The notes: generated by a model not told the origin, from the letters alone. A stretch of DNA of 37,548 nt from Paracoccaceae bacterium (GCA_020846995.1 JADLCV010000265.1:1-37548), one strand, 5' to 3'. Shown: positions 10,181 to 18,253, numbered from the stretch's first letter. Translations and numbers: made by a program.

Positions 10181-10264
10181 CCCCGCCCCCCGGGCCAGCC
10201 ATCCCCGCCCCGCCTGCCCGAGGCCGGCCATGCTGTCAATCGCGCCGGGCGGGGGCCGGCGGCG

Positions 10265-10293
10265 TTGACATTGGCGCGGGCAGCGAATATCCG
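10265..10293 (+). promoter_or_regulatory. Candidate sigma-70 promoter for the orphan ABC ATPase
   Basis: A consensus -35 TTGACA (10265-10270), a 17-base spacer and TATCCG (10288-10293) as a partial -10. It lies in the 154-base spacer between divergent glpD and the ATPase gene and would give a leader of roughly 35 bases. Confidence 0.5.
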
Positions 10294-10334
10294 ACCGAAA
10301 TGCTGGGGCACACGCTCAGGACGACGCGCGGCCG

Positions 10335-11423
10335 ATGACCGGGATCGCCTCTGCCCGCCCCTTCCGCCTTCCGGCCGAGGCCTCGCCCGCGGGCTTCCGC
10401 CTGCGCCCGCGCGAGGTGCTGCTCGAGGTCGAGGGGCTCTCGAAGCGGTTCCGCCGCGGCGAGGCGGCGGCGGCCGAGCGCATCTCGTTCGCGGTCGGCG
10501 AGGGCGAGCTTCTCGCCCTCCTCGGCCCCTCGGGCTGCGGCAAGACGACGACCTTGCGGCTCATCGGCGGCTTCGAGACCCCCGACGCCGGCCGCGTCCG
10601 CCTGCGCGGGCGCGACATCACGCCCCTGCCGCCCGAGGCCCGCGGCATCGGCTTCGTTTTCCAGGACTACGCGCTCTTTCCGCATCTGACGGTCCTCGGC
10701 AACGTCCGCTTCGGGCTGACGCGGCGGCCGCGCGCCGCGGCGCTGGCGCGGGCCGAGGAGATGCTGACTCTGGTCGGGCTTTCGGACCTTGCCGGCCGGC
10801 GCCCGCACGAGCTTTCGGGCGGCCAGCAGCAGCGCGTGGCGCTCGCCCGCACGCTCGCGATGGCGCCGCCGCTCGTCCTCATGGACGAGCCCTTCTCGAA
10901 CCTCGATGCGACGATGCGGGTCGAGACCCGCCAGGAGGTGCGCCGCCTCCTCAAGGCCGCGGGTTCGGCCGCGATCCTCGTCACCCACGACCAGGAGGAG
11001 GCGCTCGCGCTGGCCGACCGCATCGCCGTGATGGAGGCCGGCCGGCTCTGCCAGCTCGGCACGCCCGACGAGATCTACCGCAACCCGGCCAGCGCCTTCG
11101 TCGCGAGCTTCCTCGGCCGCTCGAACATCGTCGCCGGCCGGGCCGAGGGGATGGCGGCCGACACCGCCTTCGGCCGCCTCGCCCTGACGCGGGCGGCGAG
11201 CGGGGCCGTGCAGCTTGCCGTGCGGCCCGAGCAGATCCTCCTTGATCCCGACGTCCACGGCGGCGGCACCGTGGTCGGGCGCGAGTTCCGCGGCCACGAC
11301 CAGATCTACTGGGTCCAGCAGGGCGAGAACTGCATGCTCGTGATCTCGGGCCCGGGGGCGGCGATCGCGGTCGGCGCGAAGGTGCGGATGCGGGTCTGCG
11401 ACTGCGTCGCCCCGGTCGGCTGA
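10335..11423 (+). CDS. Orphan ABC importer ATP-binding protein (FbpC/PotA type)
   Basis: A 362-residue ATPase subunit of the ferric-iron/polyamine importer type. Walker A GPSGCGKT lies at residues 64-71, followed by VFQDYALFPHLTV, the signature ELSGGQQQRVALARTLA, Walker B VLMDEPFSNLD and the switch region VTHDQEEALALADR. A TOBE-like C-terminus (LAVRPEQILLDPD) follows. About 28 residues precede the first beta strand (LLEVEGLSKRF), longer than usual; GTG at 10417 is an alternative start. No permease or binding-protein gene is adjacent, so it must serve a transporter encoded elsewhere, possibly a partner that lacks its own ATPase. Expressed from the promoter in the glpD intergenic region. Confidence 0.9.
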   Translation: MTGIASARPFRLPAEASPAGFRLRPREVLLEVEGLSKRFRRGEAAAAERISFAVGEGELLALLGPSGCGKTTTLRLIGGFETPDAGRVRLRGRDITPLPPEARGIGFVFQDYALFPHLTVLGNVRFGLTRRPRAAALARAEEMLTLVGLSDLAGRRPHELSGGQQQRVALARTLAMAPPLVLMDEPFSNLDATMRVETRQEVRRLLKAAGSAAILVTHDQEEALALADRIAVMEAGRLCQLGTPDEIYRNPASAFVASFLGRSNIVAGRAEGMAADTAFGRLALTRAASGAVQLAVRPEQILLDPDVHGGGTVVGREFRGHDQIYWVQQGENCMLVISGPGAAIAVGAKVRMRVCDCVAPVG

Positions 11424-11432
11424 GGGCGAAAT

Positions 11433-11465
11433 CCGCGCATTTCCGATTCCCCCCCGCGCATTTCC
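11433..11465 (+). repeat. 12-bp direct repeat at 21-bp spacing upstream of the H-NS-like gene
   Basis: CCGCGCATTTCC occurs at 11433-11444 and again at 11454-11465. The 21-base period equals two helical turns, so both copies face the same side of the DNA. The pair sits just upstream of a possible promoter and may be a regulator site. Confidence 0.5.
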
Positions 11466-11467
11466 TG

Positions 11468-11497
11468 TTGCATTCCCGGCCGGCTAACGCCTATTGG
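11468..11497 (+). promoter_or_regulatory. Weak candidate promoter for the H-NS-like gene
   Basis: TTGCAT (11468-11473) and TATTGG (11492-11497) with an 18-base spacer, each matching half of the sigma-70 consensus. Position fits a leader of about 30 bases before the ATG at 11532. Confidence 0.3.
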
Positions 11498-11531
11498 CAC
11501 GACTGGCGAAACGAATCGCAGGAAACGGACA

Positions 11532-11864
11532 ATGCAGCAGCCCGATCTCGACTCCATGCCGCTCGATGAACTGAAGAAACTGCGCCGGCGCGTCGAGGCC
11601 GCGATCGACAGTTTCGAAGCGCGCCGCAAGGAAGCCGCCCGCCGCGAATTCGAGGAAATGGCGCGGACCCGCGGCTTTGCCTCGCTCGCCGAGCTGGTCG
11701 AGGCCGCGCCCGCGAAACGGCGGAAGCCGGTCCCCGCCGGCACCCCGAAATTCCGCCACCCCGAGAACCCGGCGCTGACGTGGAACGGCCGCGGCCGCCG
11801 TCCGGGCTGGGTGGTCGAGGCGCTGGCGGCCGGGCGGTCGCTCGCCGATCTCGCCGTCGCCTGA
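11532..11864 (+). CDS. H-NS family nucleoid-associated protein (HvrA-like)
   Basis: A 110-residue DNA-binding protein of the H-NS histone family, which bridges DNA and silences or modulates AT-richer, often acquired, promoters. The N-terminal half is a charged coiled coil for oligomerisation (LDELKKLRRRVEAAIDSFEA). The C-terminal DNA-binding domain has the core TWNGRGRRPGW at residues 83-93, preceded by FRHPENPAL. Length and order match HvrA/Spb regulators of photosynthetic alphaproteobacteria. The start ATG at 11532 follows a purine-rich AGGAAACG. It stands alone between the ATPase and YihY genes with its own upstream region and a spaced repeat that may be a control site. Confidence 0.93.
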   Translation: MQQPDLDSMPLDELKKLRRRVEAAIDSFEARRKEAARREFEEMARTRGFASLAELVEAAPAKRRKPVPAGTPKFRHPENPALTWNGRGRRPGWVVEALAAGRSLADLAVA

Positions 11865-11907
11865 GGGGGCGGCGGCGGCCCGGGCGGCCGGGGCGGGGAA
11901 TGGCGGC

Positions 11908-12738
11908 GTGGGGCGCTGGCTCCTCGCCTTCGCGCGCGTGTGGCGGAGCATCGGCGAGCGCCACCTGAGCCTGATCGCGGCCGGCGTCGCCTTCTTCGCG
12001 CTCTTCTCGCTCTTTCCCGGCCTCGCGGCGATGATCGCGCTCTGGGGCTTCTGGGCCGATCCGGCGGTGATCGCGACCCAGCTCGACCTTCTCGCCGAGG
12101 TCCTGCCCGAGGACGCCTTCCGGCTCATCGACACCCAGGTGACGGCCCTGGTGGCGACAAGCCCGCGCGAACTCGGCTGGGCCTCGGTTCTCTCGCTCGC
12201 GGTCGCGCTGTGGTCGGCGCGCTCGGGGGTCGGGGCGCTCATCCAGGGGCTGAACGCGGTCGAGGGGGTCGAGAACCGCAGCGGCCCTGGCCATCTCGCC
12301 GCGGCGCTGGCGCTCACGCTCGTGCTCATGGGCCTCGGGACCGTGGCCCTCGCGGCGGTGGTGGTGGCGCCGCTCGTCCTTGCCTTCGTGCCGCTCGGAC
12401 CCTGGGCGGGGGCGGCGCTCGCGGCCTCGCGCTGGCTGCTCGCGCTCGCGGCGATGGTCCTCGGGGTCGGGCTCCTCTTCCGCTACGGGCCCAACCGGCC
12501 GCGGACGGGCGGGGTGCTCCTGACGCCGGGCCTTCTCCTCGCCGTCGCCGTGTGGGCGGTGACGGCGACGCTGTTTGCGCAGTTCCTCGCCGGGCTCGCC
12601 GGCTACAGCCGCATCCACGGCTCGATCGGGGCGGTCATCGCCCTTCTCACCTGGTTCTACCTCGGCGCCTTCGTCGTCCTCCTCGGCGCCGCCCTCGACC
12701 ACGAGCTGCGCCGGGGAGAGGCGGAGGTCGGCGGCTGA
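11908..12738 (+). CDS. YihY/virulence factor BrkB family membrane protein
   Basis: A 276-residue integral membrane protein of the YihY/BrkB family (sometimes mis-annotated as ribonuclease BN). It begins with a short amphipathic stretch and then LSLIAAGVAFFALFSLFPGLAAMIA, which is the family hallmark. Further spans cover WASVLSLAVALWSARSGV, the segment LALTLVLMGLGTVALAAVVVAPL and the C-terminal IHGSIGAVIALLTWFYLGAFVVLLGAALDHEL, also diagnostic. The start is GTG at 11908; the nearby ATG at 11900 is in another frame. It follows the H-NS-like gene by 43 bases and may be cotranscribed. The molecular role of the family is not settled. Confidence 0.92.
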   Translation: MGRWLLAFARVWRSIGERHLSLIAAGVAFFALFSLFPGLAAMIALWGFWADPAVIATQLDLLAEVLPEDAFRLIDTQVTALVATSPRELGWASVLSLAVALWSARSGVGALIQGLNAVEGVENRSGPGHLAAALALTLVLMGLGTVALAAVVVAPLVLAFVPLGPWAGAALAASRWLLALAAMVLGVGLLFRYGPNRPRTGGVLLTPGLLLAVAVWAVTATLFAQFLAGLAGYSRIHGSIGAVIALLTWFYLGAFVVLLGAALDHELRRGEAEVGG

Positions 12739-12888
12739 CCGCGCATGGCCGGCCACTCCGGCTTGACGGGCGCGGGCGGCCCGTCAGAGTCGGCCGCGGG
12801 GGCGGCCGCATCCCCGACCTGCGCAACCGCCCACCGGGTCGGAACCGGCGCCGCGAGCCCACCGCGGCCCTCGCGAAGGGAGAGCAGG

Positions 12889-13293
12889 ATGCGTGCGAAA
12901 GGCCTTTCCATGATCGTCGTCACCATGGCCATGCTGCCCGCGGCGCTGGCCGAGGCGCGGTCCATCTGCACCCTGCGCAACCTCGCCGGGCCGTGGGTCA
13001 TCGCGGCTGGGGACACGCGATGCCTGATCCGGATCTCGGCCAGTGGCACGGCCAGCGGCACCTGCGTCGAGGACGGGGTGCGCTCCGACTTCTCCGGCCG
13101 GGTTTCCATCGACCCCGAATGCGCGTTTCGCGTCCTTGTCGGGCGCCGGCAGGTCGGCGAGGGGCGGGCCTGGTCGACCGCCTCGGACGGCCGGCTCGAT
13201 GCCGTCGTGGGCATCATCGACGATCTCGCCGGCGACGATCCGGAGCTTTTCGGAGGCTACCGCCGGCCGCCGGGCGGCATGCCGATCCTCTGA
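12889..13293 (+). CDS. Small secreted protein with four cysteines, function unknown
   Basis: I do not recognise this 134-residue product. Residues 1-21 form a clear signal peptide ending in PAALA, so the mature protein should be periplasmic or secreted. It contains four cysteines (27, 45, 59, 78), consistent with two disulfides, and an opening LRNLAGPWVIAAGDTRCLIRI, loosely reminiscent of small beta-barrel inhibitors of the AprI type; that is only a resemblance. The start ATG at 12889 is preceded by GGGAGAGCAGG. The frame is open further upstream to 12745, but without the signal peptide at its N-terminus. It ends 100 bases before the convergent otsA stop. Confidence 0.75.
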   Translation: MRAKGLSMIVVTMAMLPAALAEARSICTLRNLAGPWVIAAGDTRCLIRISASGTASGTCVEDGVRSDFSGRVSIDPECAFRVLVGRRQVGEGRAWSTASDGRLDAVVGIIDDLAGDDPELFGGYRRPPGGMPIL

Positions 13294-13358
13294 CGGCGGG
13301 AGAGGTCCCGGGCGCGTTCCCCTCCCGGCGTCCGCGCCGGCGCGGGGCGGCGGGCGAG

Positions 13359-13384
13359 GCCCCGGGGCCGGCCGGCGCCGGGGC
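13359..13384. terminator. Candidate bidirectional hairpin between convergent genes
   Basis: GCCCCGG (13359-13365) pairs perfectly with CCGGGGC (13378-13384) across a 12-base, partly self-complementary loop. It lies in the 100-base spacer between the secreted-protein gene and the otsA stop. No T tract follows on either side, so termination is inferred only from position and stem strength. Confidence 0.35.
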
Positions 13385-13393
13385 GCGCCGGAC

Positions 13394-14767
13394 CTAGGCC
13401 GGCGGGGGCTCCGGGCGGGGGCCGCGGAGGGTGCCGAGGAAGGCCGCGCTCCACCAGTGGACGTCGCGGGCGAGAAGGCCGGCGAAAAGCCGCTCGTGGC
13501 GCCGCCGCCGGTCGCGCACGGGCATCGACAGCGCGACATGGATCGCCCCGGCGACCTGCTCGATGTCGTGGGGGTTGACGAGAAGCGCGTCCGCCATCTG
13601 CTCGGCCGCACCGGCGAACTGCGACAGCACGAGGACGCCCGGATCGGCCGCGTCCTGGGCGGCGACGTATTCCTTGGCGACGAGGTTCATGCCGTCCATG
13701 AGCGGGGTCACGAGGGCTGCCCGCGCCGCCCGGTGAAGGCCGGCGAGGCGTTCGCGCGCGACCGGGCGGTGGATGTAGCGCAGGGGCGACCAGGTGATGT
13801 CGGCGAAGCGGCCGTTGATGTGGCCGGCGAGGGCCTCGGTCTCGTCGCGGATGGCGTCGTAGGCCGCCAGCCCCTCGCGCGTCGGCGGCGCGATCTGGAG
13901 GAGCGAGACATGGCCCTGCCAGTCCTCGTGAGCCTCGAGAAAGGCCGCCAGCGCGCGGAAGCGCTGCGGCAGGCCCTTGGTGTAGTCGAGCCGGTCGACA
14001 CCGATCATCAGCGCCCGGTCGGGCCGGACCAGCCCCGGGGGCAGGCGGCGGTATTCCGCGCCGGCGAGGGCCGCGAACTCGCCGACGTCGATGGCGACCG
14101 GGAAGGCCGCGATCCGCGTCGCCCTCCGGCCGATCACGACCTGCCCGCCCGCGCCCGGGCGCGCCGCGGCCACGGCGGCGAGGCTCGCGCGGGCGCGGGC
14201 GACGTCGGCCTCGGTCTGGAGGCCGACGAGGTCGTGGCAGGCGAGCCATTCCGCGACCTCGCCGGCATTGGGAAGCGCGGCCATGTCGTGGGGGGCGGCG
14301 AAGGGCGTGTGCAGGAAGAGGCCGACGCGGTTCCGCGCGCCGAGGGCTCGAAGCTCCCAGGCGAGCGGCAGGAGGTGGAAGTCGTGCACCCAGAGAAGGT
14401 CGTCGGCGGCGATGACGTCGAGGACCATGCGGGCCAGCCGCCGGTTGACGGCCTTGTAGACGGCCAGCTCGTCGTGGGCGATGCGCATGAGGTCGGCGCG
14501 CGAATGCAGGATCGGCCACAGCACCGAATTGGCGTAACCCATGTAGTAGCCCGCGACCTCGGCCTCGGTGAGATCGAAGGCGAGGCGCCCAAAGGGGCCC
14601 CCGTCGATCGGTGCGAGTGCCGGGGACGGGGTCGCGGCCGTGGCCCCGCTCCAGCCGACCCAGGTGCCGCCGCTCTCGGCGAGCGCCGCCGACAGCGCCA
14701 CCACGAGGCCGCCCGCGGGCCCCGCCTCCATCGGTAGGCGGTTCGAGATGCAGACGAGCCGCGCCAT
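13394..14767 (-). CDS. otsA: Trehalose-6-phosphate synthase
   Basis: Makes trehalose 6-phosphate from UDP-glucose and glucose 6-phosphate (GT20 family, cytoplasm). The 457-residue product carries the expected landmarks in order: ISNRLP with the substrate arginine near the N-terminus, GGLVVAL, GYYMGYANSVLWPILH, VHDFHLLPLAWELR, VDRLDYTKGLPQRF with the catalytic arginine and lysine, LVTPLMDGMNLVAKEYVAAQ and LSQFAGAAEQM. The start ATG at 14767 lies two bases after the otsB stop. The long frame extending upstream to 16054 runs through otsB in a different frame and is not real. Works with otsB in the two-step OtsAB pathway for the osmoprotectant trehalose. Confidence 0.97.
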   Translation of the reverse strand: MARLVCISNRLPMEAGPAGGLVVALSAALAESGGTWVGWSGATAATPSPALAPIDGGPFGRLAFDLTEAEVAGYYMGYANSVLWPILHSRADLMRIAHDELAVYKAVNRRLARMVLDVIAADDLLWVHDFHLLPLAWELRALGARNRVGLFLHTPFAAPHDMAALPNAGEVAEWLACHDLVGLQTEADVARARASLAAVAAARPGAGGQVVIGRRATRIAAFPVAIDVGEFAALAGAEYRRLPPGLVRPDRALMIGVDRLDYTKGLPQRFRALAAFLEAHEDWQGHVSLLQIAPPTREGLAAYDAIRDETEALAGHINGRFADITWSPLRYIHRPVARERLAGLHRAARAALVTPLMDGMNLVAKEYVAAQDAADPGVLVLSQFAGAAEQMADALLVNPHDIEQVAGAIHVALSMPVRDRRRRHERLFAGLLARDVHWWSAAFLGTLRGPRPEPPPA

Positions 14768-14769
14768 CC

Positions 14770-15498
14770 TCAGCCCTCCGTTCCGCCGAGCCAGGCGAGG
14801 ACCGCGGCCGGGTCGGCGAGCCGCCAGGGGGCGACCGAGGCGCCGGCGCCGACCCTGACGGCGATGCCGCCGCGCCGCGCGACCCAGGCGAGGGCCGCCT
14901 CGTCGGTCGCGTCGTCGCCGGCATAGACCGGCCGCCGCCCGGCGTAGGGGGCAAGCGCCATGAGCCGCTCGAGCGCCCGCTCCTTGCTCACCCTCGCCGG
15001 CCGGACCTCGACCGCCATCCGTGCCGACTGGACGGCAAAGCCCGGGAAGGCCGCGGCGAGGGCCGCGGCGCGCCGCCGGGCGGCCGCGGCGAGCGCCGGC
15101 CGGTGGCGGTAATGGAAGGCCGCGCCCTGCGCCTTGGGCTCGAGAAGGAGCCCCGCGGTCGCGGCGGCGCGGCGCGCGGCGGCGTGGAGGCTCGCGACGA
15201 GTGCCGGATCGGGTCCCGCGGGGTCGGCCGCGAGGCCCTCGATCTCGCCCCCGTGACTGCCCGCGATCCGGCCCGGAAAGCCGGCGAGGCGGGCCCGGAG
15301 ATCGTCGAGCGAGCGGCCGGAGACGATCGCGACCGCCCCCCCGAGGCGGCCGTGGAGGTCCGCGAGCAGGGCCCCGAGACCCGGCGGCAGGACGATCGCA
15401 TCGGGGCGCGGCGCGATCCCGACGAGAGTGCCGTCGAAGTCGAGAAAGAGCGCCTCGCCGGGCCCCGGGACCGGGGGAATGGGCGCGACCGGTCGCAT
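14770..15498 (-). CDS. otsB: Trehalose-6-phosphate phosphatase
   Basis: Removes phosphate from trehalose 6-phosphate to release trehalose. The 242-residue HAD-superfamily product shows motif I LFLDFDGTL (nucleophile Asp20, acid/base Asp22), motif II VSGRSLDDL, a basic motif III in VSKERALERL and motif IV YAGDDATDEAAL. Cap-domain sequence EPKAQGAAFHYRH is typical of OtsB. The start ATG at 15498 is taken because the conserved fold begins 16 residues later. First gene of the otsB-otsA unit, separated from otsA by two bases. Upstream lies a 489-base gene-free region shared with the divergent ferrochelatase gene. Confidence 0.96.
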   Translation of the reverse strand: MRPVAPIPPVPGPGEALFLDFDGTLVGIAPRPDAIVLPPGLGALLADLHGRLGGAVAIVSGRSLDDLRARLAGFPGRIAGSHGGEIEGLAADPAGPDPALVASLHAAARRAAATAGLLLEPKAQGAAFHYRHRPALAAAARRRAAALAAAFPGFAVQSARMAVEVRPARVSKERALERLMALAPYAGRRPVYAGDDATDEAALAWVARRGGIAVRVGAGASVAPWRLADPAAVLAWLGGTEG

Positions 15499-15987
15499 GC
15501 CGGCCCTGATAGCGCATGTCCGCCGCCGCGTCGAGGCGCCGCGGTCCCGGCGCCCTGCCGTCGCGGCCGGCCGGGGGCGCGCCCCCCCGGGGGGGATCCG
15601 GGTCGTGCGGCCGCTCGGCCTTGCCTCCGCCGGCTTCGGGCGGCCGGAAGCGGTCCGGAAGCGGACCGGGAGAGCCCTCCCGGCCGGCCCGCGTCACCCT
15701 GCCGGCGGAAGGGAGGCGGCCCCCCGGGGGACCCCGATGCTTGTCCCCGGCAGCCCCGGCGGGCGGCGCGGGGGAAGACGGGGCCCGTGACTTCACGGGG
15801 CCCGGCCCCCCGGCGCCGCGGCGCCGCCGGCGGCTCCCCGCCCGTGCCGCCGGGCGGCGGGGCGCCCGCCCCTGCCCGCCCGTCCCCCCCCCCCCGGGGT
15901 CTTGCCAGGGCGGCAAATCCGGCCGAAGGGACTGGCTAGGGGCGCGGGAGGCGCGCGGGCCCCCGGGAAGAGCGAGAGGACGACGCC
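15499..15987. other. 489-base divergent spacer between otsB and hemH
   Basis: No gene is visible. It is extremely GC-rich and contains a run of twelve C (15884-15895) and, just after it, an inverted repeat TTGCC-AGGGC-GGCAA (15902-15916). Promoters for otsB and hemH must lie here, but no convincing -35/-10 pair stands out. Confidence 0.5.
15902..15916. promoter_or_regulatory. Inverted repeat upstream of hemH, possible operator
   Basis: TTGCC-AGGGC-GGCAA, perfect five-base arms with a five-base spacer, 71 bases before the hemH start. Such a short dyad could be an operator; no specific regulator is indicated. Confidence 0.3.
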
Positions 15988-17091
15988 ATGGGCAAGGGAC
16001 GACCGCCATCCCGACCGAAGCCGCGCGGCGCGGCCGAGGCGCCCGCCCCGGCATCGCCCGCCCTTCCGGCCGCAGGGGTCCCCGGCGGCTCGCCGGAGGA
16101 GCGGGTCGGCGTCCTTCTCGCCAACCTCGGCACCCCCGACGGCCACGGCTACTGGCCGATGCGGCGCTATCTCGCCGAGTTTCTCTCCGACCGCCGGGTG
16201 ATCGACTACAGCCCCTGGGTCTGGCAGCCGCTCCTCCAGCTTGTGATCCTGTCGCGGCGGCCCTTCACCTCGGGCGCGAACTACCGCAAGATCTGGAACC
16301 ACGACCGCGGCGAGAGTCCGCTCCTGACGATCACCCGGGCCCAGACGGCGAAGCTCGCGGCCCTCCTCGGGGACCGTTACGGCGACCGCGTGCGGGTCGA
16401 TTTCTGCATGCGCTACGGCAACCCCTCGACCGCCGGGCGGCTCGCGGCGATGGCGGCGGCGGGCTGCCGGCGCATCCTCTTCCTGCCCCTCTACCCGCAG
16501 TATGCGGGGGCGACGACGGCCACTGCCTGCGACCATCTCTTTCGCGCCCTGATGGCGATGCGCTGGCAGCCGGCGGTGCGGACGGTGGCGCCCTATTTCG
16601 ACGATCCCGCCTACATCGACGCCCTCGCGCAGTCGGTCGAGCGCGCCTACGGCGGGCTCGACCAGCGCCCCGACATCCTCGTTGCGACCTACCACGGGCT
16701 GCCGCGCCGCTACGTGACCGCGGGCGATCCCTACCTCGAGCAGTGCCTCGCGACCTCGCGCCTCCTCGCCCGCCGCCTCGGCTGGCCCGAGGAGGCCATC
16801 CTCCCGGCCTTCCAGTCGCGCTTCGGGCCCGAGGAGTGGCTGCGGCCCTACACCGTCGATGCCGTGGCCGATCTCGCCCGCCGCGGCCGGCGGCGCATCG
16901 CCGTCATCGCCCCGGCCTTCGCCGCCGACTGCATCGAGACGCTCGAGGAGATCCGGGGCGAGATCCGCGAGAGCTTCGAGCACGCGGGCGGCGAGAGCTT
17001 CACCTACATCCCCTGCCTCAACGACGCCGACGCCCACATCGCCGCGCTCGCCGGGATGGTCGGGAGGAACCTCGCGGGCTGGCTCGGCTGA
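15988..17091 (+). CDS. hemH: Ferrochelatase
   Basis: Inserts ferrous iron into protoporphyrin IX, the last step of protoheme synthesis. The 367-residue product has VGVLLANLGTPDG, NYRKIWNHDRGESPLL, MRYGNPS, the active-site segment ATYHGLPRRYV with His236, FQSRFGPEEWLRPYT and the metal-side DCIETLEEI with Glu317. About 38 proline/alanine-rich residues precede the first beta strand, longer than in most bacterial ferrochelatases. No good in-frame start lies between that tail and the conserved core, and ATG at 15988 follows a GAGAGGAC ribosome-binding site, so the tail is probably translated. It stands alone, divergent from otsB. Confidence 0.96.
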   Translation: MGKGRPPSRPKPRGAAEAPAPASPALPAAGVPGGSPEERVGVLLANLGTPDGHGYWPMRRYLAEFLSDRRVIDYSPWVWQPLLQLVILSRRPFTSGANYRKIWNHDRGESPLLTITRAQTAKLAALLGDRYGDRVRVDFCMRYGNPSTAGRLAAMAAAGCRRILFLPLYPQYAGATTATACDHLFRALMAMRWQPAVRTVAPYFDDPAYIDALAQSVERAYGGLDQRPDILVATYHGLPRRYVTAGDPYLEQCLATSRLLARRLGWPEEAILPAFQSRFGPEEWLRPYTVDAVADLARRGRRRIAVIAPAFAADCIETLEEIRGEIRESFEHAGGESFTYIPCLNDADAHIAALAGMVGRNLAGWLG

Positions 17092-17458
17092 GGGGCACCC
17101 CGGAAGCGTCTCGCCGTCGAAGACGCCCTGAGAAGGGGTATGGCCCGCATGAGGACGCCCGCCCGGCGCCTTCAGGCGACATCGGGATGATGCGCGCCCG
17201 CCAGGTCCGCCTCTGCGGCCTGCGGCGGCCTGCCACCCGGGCGCCCGGTGCCGCCCGGACCTCGGGAGTGCTCCGGGTCGCGCTCTCCTGCCCGCCCCTG
17301 ACGCGCGCGCAGCCGAACCAAGGCGGATCCCTCCGTTCGTGCCGGAACATCAGGAGGCCGGGTCGCAACGCCCCTGTGCGGCACCATCGCATCATTGCGA
17401 AAGCTTCGTATCTGGCATAAAGGGAAAGAGATCCGAGCGACCCCGCGGGAGGGCGAGA
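17092..17458. other. 367-base spacer between hemH and the DeoR-type gene
   Basis: No gene is visible. A short hairpin GCGTCT/AGACGC (17106-17111 with 17121-17126, nine-base loop) follows hemH by 14 bases and could be a weak terminator, without a T tract. The last 70 bases become AT-richer and hold the likely deoR promoter and operator. Confidence 0.45.
17398..17408. promoter_or_regulatory. Candidate DeoR-family operator upstream of the regulator gene
   Basis: CGAA-AGC-TTCG is an inverted repeat 50 bases before the regulator start, in the AT-richer stretch that must hold its promoter. Operators of GlpR/DeoR-type regulators commonly contain TTCG/CGAA half sites. A similar half site, TTTCGTTTC, lies at 18255-18263 between the regulator and the ATPase gene. 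Autoregulation is inferred. Confidence 0.35.
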
Positions 17459-18253
17459 ATGTCGACGGACCGGTTGGCCGCCATCATGGCGCTGGCGCGG
17501 CGTGAGGGACGGGTCAGCGTCAGCGCGCTCTCCGAGCAGTTCAAGGTCACGCACCAGACGATCCGCAAGGACCTGACCGACCTCTGCGACCGCCGCCTGC
17601 TGGCCCGCACCCACGGGGGGGCAGTGCTGTCGGCCGAGGTCGAGAACGTCCACTACTTCGCGCGCCGCCTGATCCGTGCCGATGCCAAGGAAGCGATCGG
17701 ACGGGCCGTGGCCGACCTCCTGCCCGACCAGTCGTCGCTTTTCATCAGCATCGGCACCACGACCGAGGCCGTGGCCCGCGCCCTGTTGCAGCACAAGGGT
17801 TTGCGGGTGGTGACCAACAGCATCAACATCGGCGGCACGATGGCCGCCTATCCCAACGTCGAGGTCGCGATTGCCGGCGGGCTGATCCGCAGCGCCGACG
17901 GCATGATCACCGGCGAAGAGGCCGAGGCGCTGGTCCGGCGATACAAGATGGACTTCACGGTCATGGGCATCTCGGCCATCGACGAGGACGGGGTTCTCTT
18001 GAACTTCGACCATCCTAACGCGCGCGTCGTGCAGGCGATGATCGGCAGCAGCCGGCAGGTCATCCTGGTGGCCGATTCCACCAAGTTCGAGCGGCGGGCG
18101 CCGGTGCGCGTGGCGACGCTCGAACAGGTCGGCTGGCTGGTCACCGACCGCTGCACCCGGCCCCATATCTCCCAACGCTGCGCGGATCTGGGCATACGAC
18201 TGATCGAGACGGACGCCGAGGCGGCCGCGGGCGGAACTGGTGTTTTCGGTTGA
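17459..18253 (+). CDS. DeoR/GlpR-family transcriptional regulator
   Basis: A 264-residue regulator that probably represses the importer genes downstream and is released by a phosphorylated sugar or polyol. The N-terminus is the DeoR helix-turn-helix: GRVSVSALSEQFKVTHQTIRKDLTDL followed by LARTHGGAV. The C-terminal DeoRC sensor domain shows LFISIGTTTEAVARAL, VVTNSINI, VAIAGGLIRSADGMITG and VADSTKFERRAP, as in GlpR and related repressors. The start ATG at 17459 follows GGGAGGGCGAG. It leads the same-strand cluster with an ABC importer, 65 bases upstream of the ATPase gene. The effector cannot be read from sequence; glycerol phosphate or a sugar phosphate is the usual class. Confidence 0.93.
   Translation: MSTDRLAAIMALARREGRVSVSALSEQFKVTHQTIRKDLTDLCDRRLLARTHGGAVLSAEVENVHYFARRLIRADAKEAIGRAVADLLPDQSSLFISIGTTTEAVARALLQHKGLRVVTNSINIGGTMAAYPNVEVAIAGGLIRSADGMITGEEAEALVRRYKMDFTVMGISAIDEDGVLLNFDHPNARVVQAMIGSSRQVILVADSTKFERRAPVRVATLEQVGWLVTDRCTRPHISQRCADLGIRLIETDAEAAAGGTGVFG

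Noticed and set aside
10181-10231. Upstream ATG for glpD adding 17 residues
   Set aside because: Added residues are not part of the FAD fold and there is no better ribosome-binding site; kept only as an alternative.
13394-16054. Very long minus-strand frame of 886 codons
   Set aside because: Only its downstream half is otsA; the upstream half crosses otsB in another frame and is Arg/Pro/Ala-rich, a product of GC bias.
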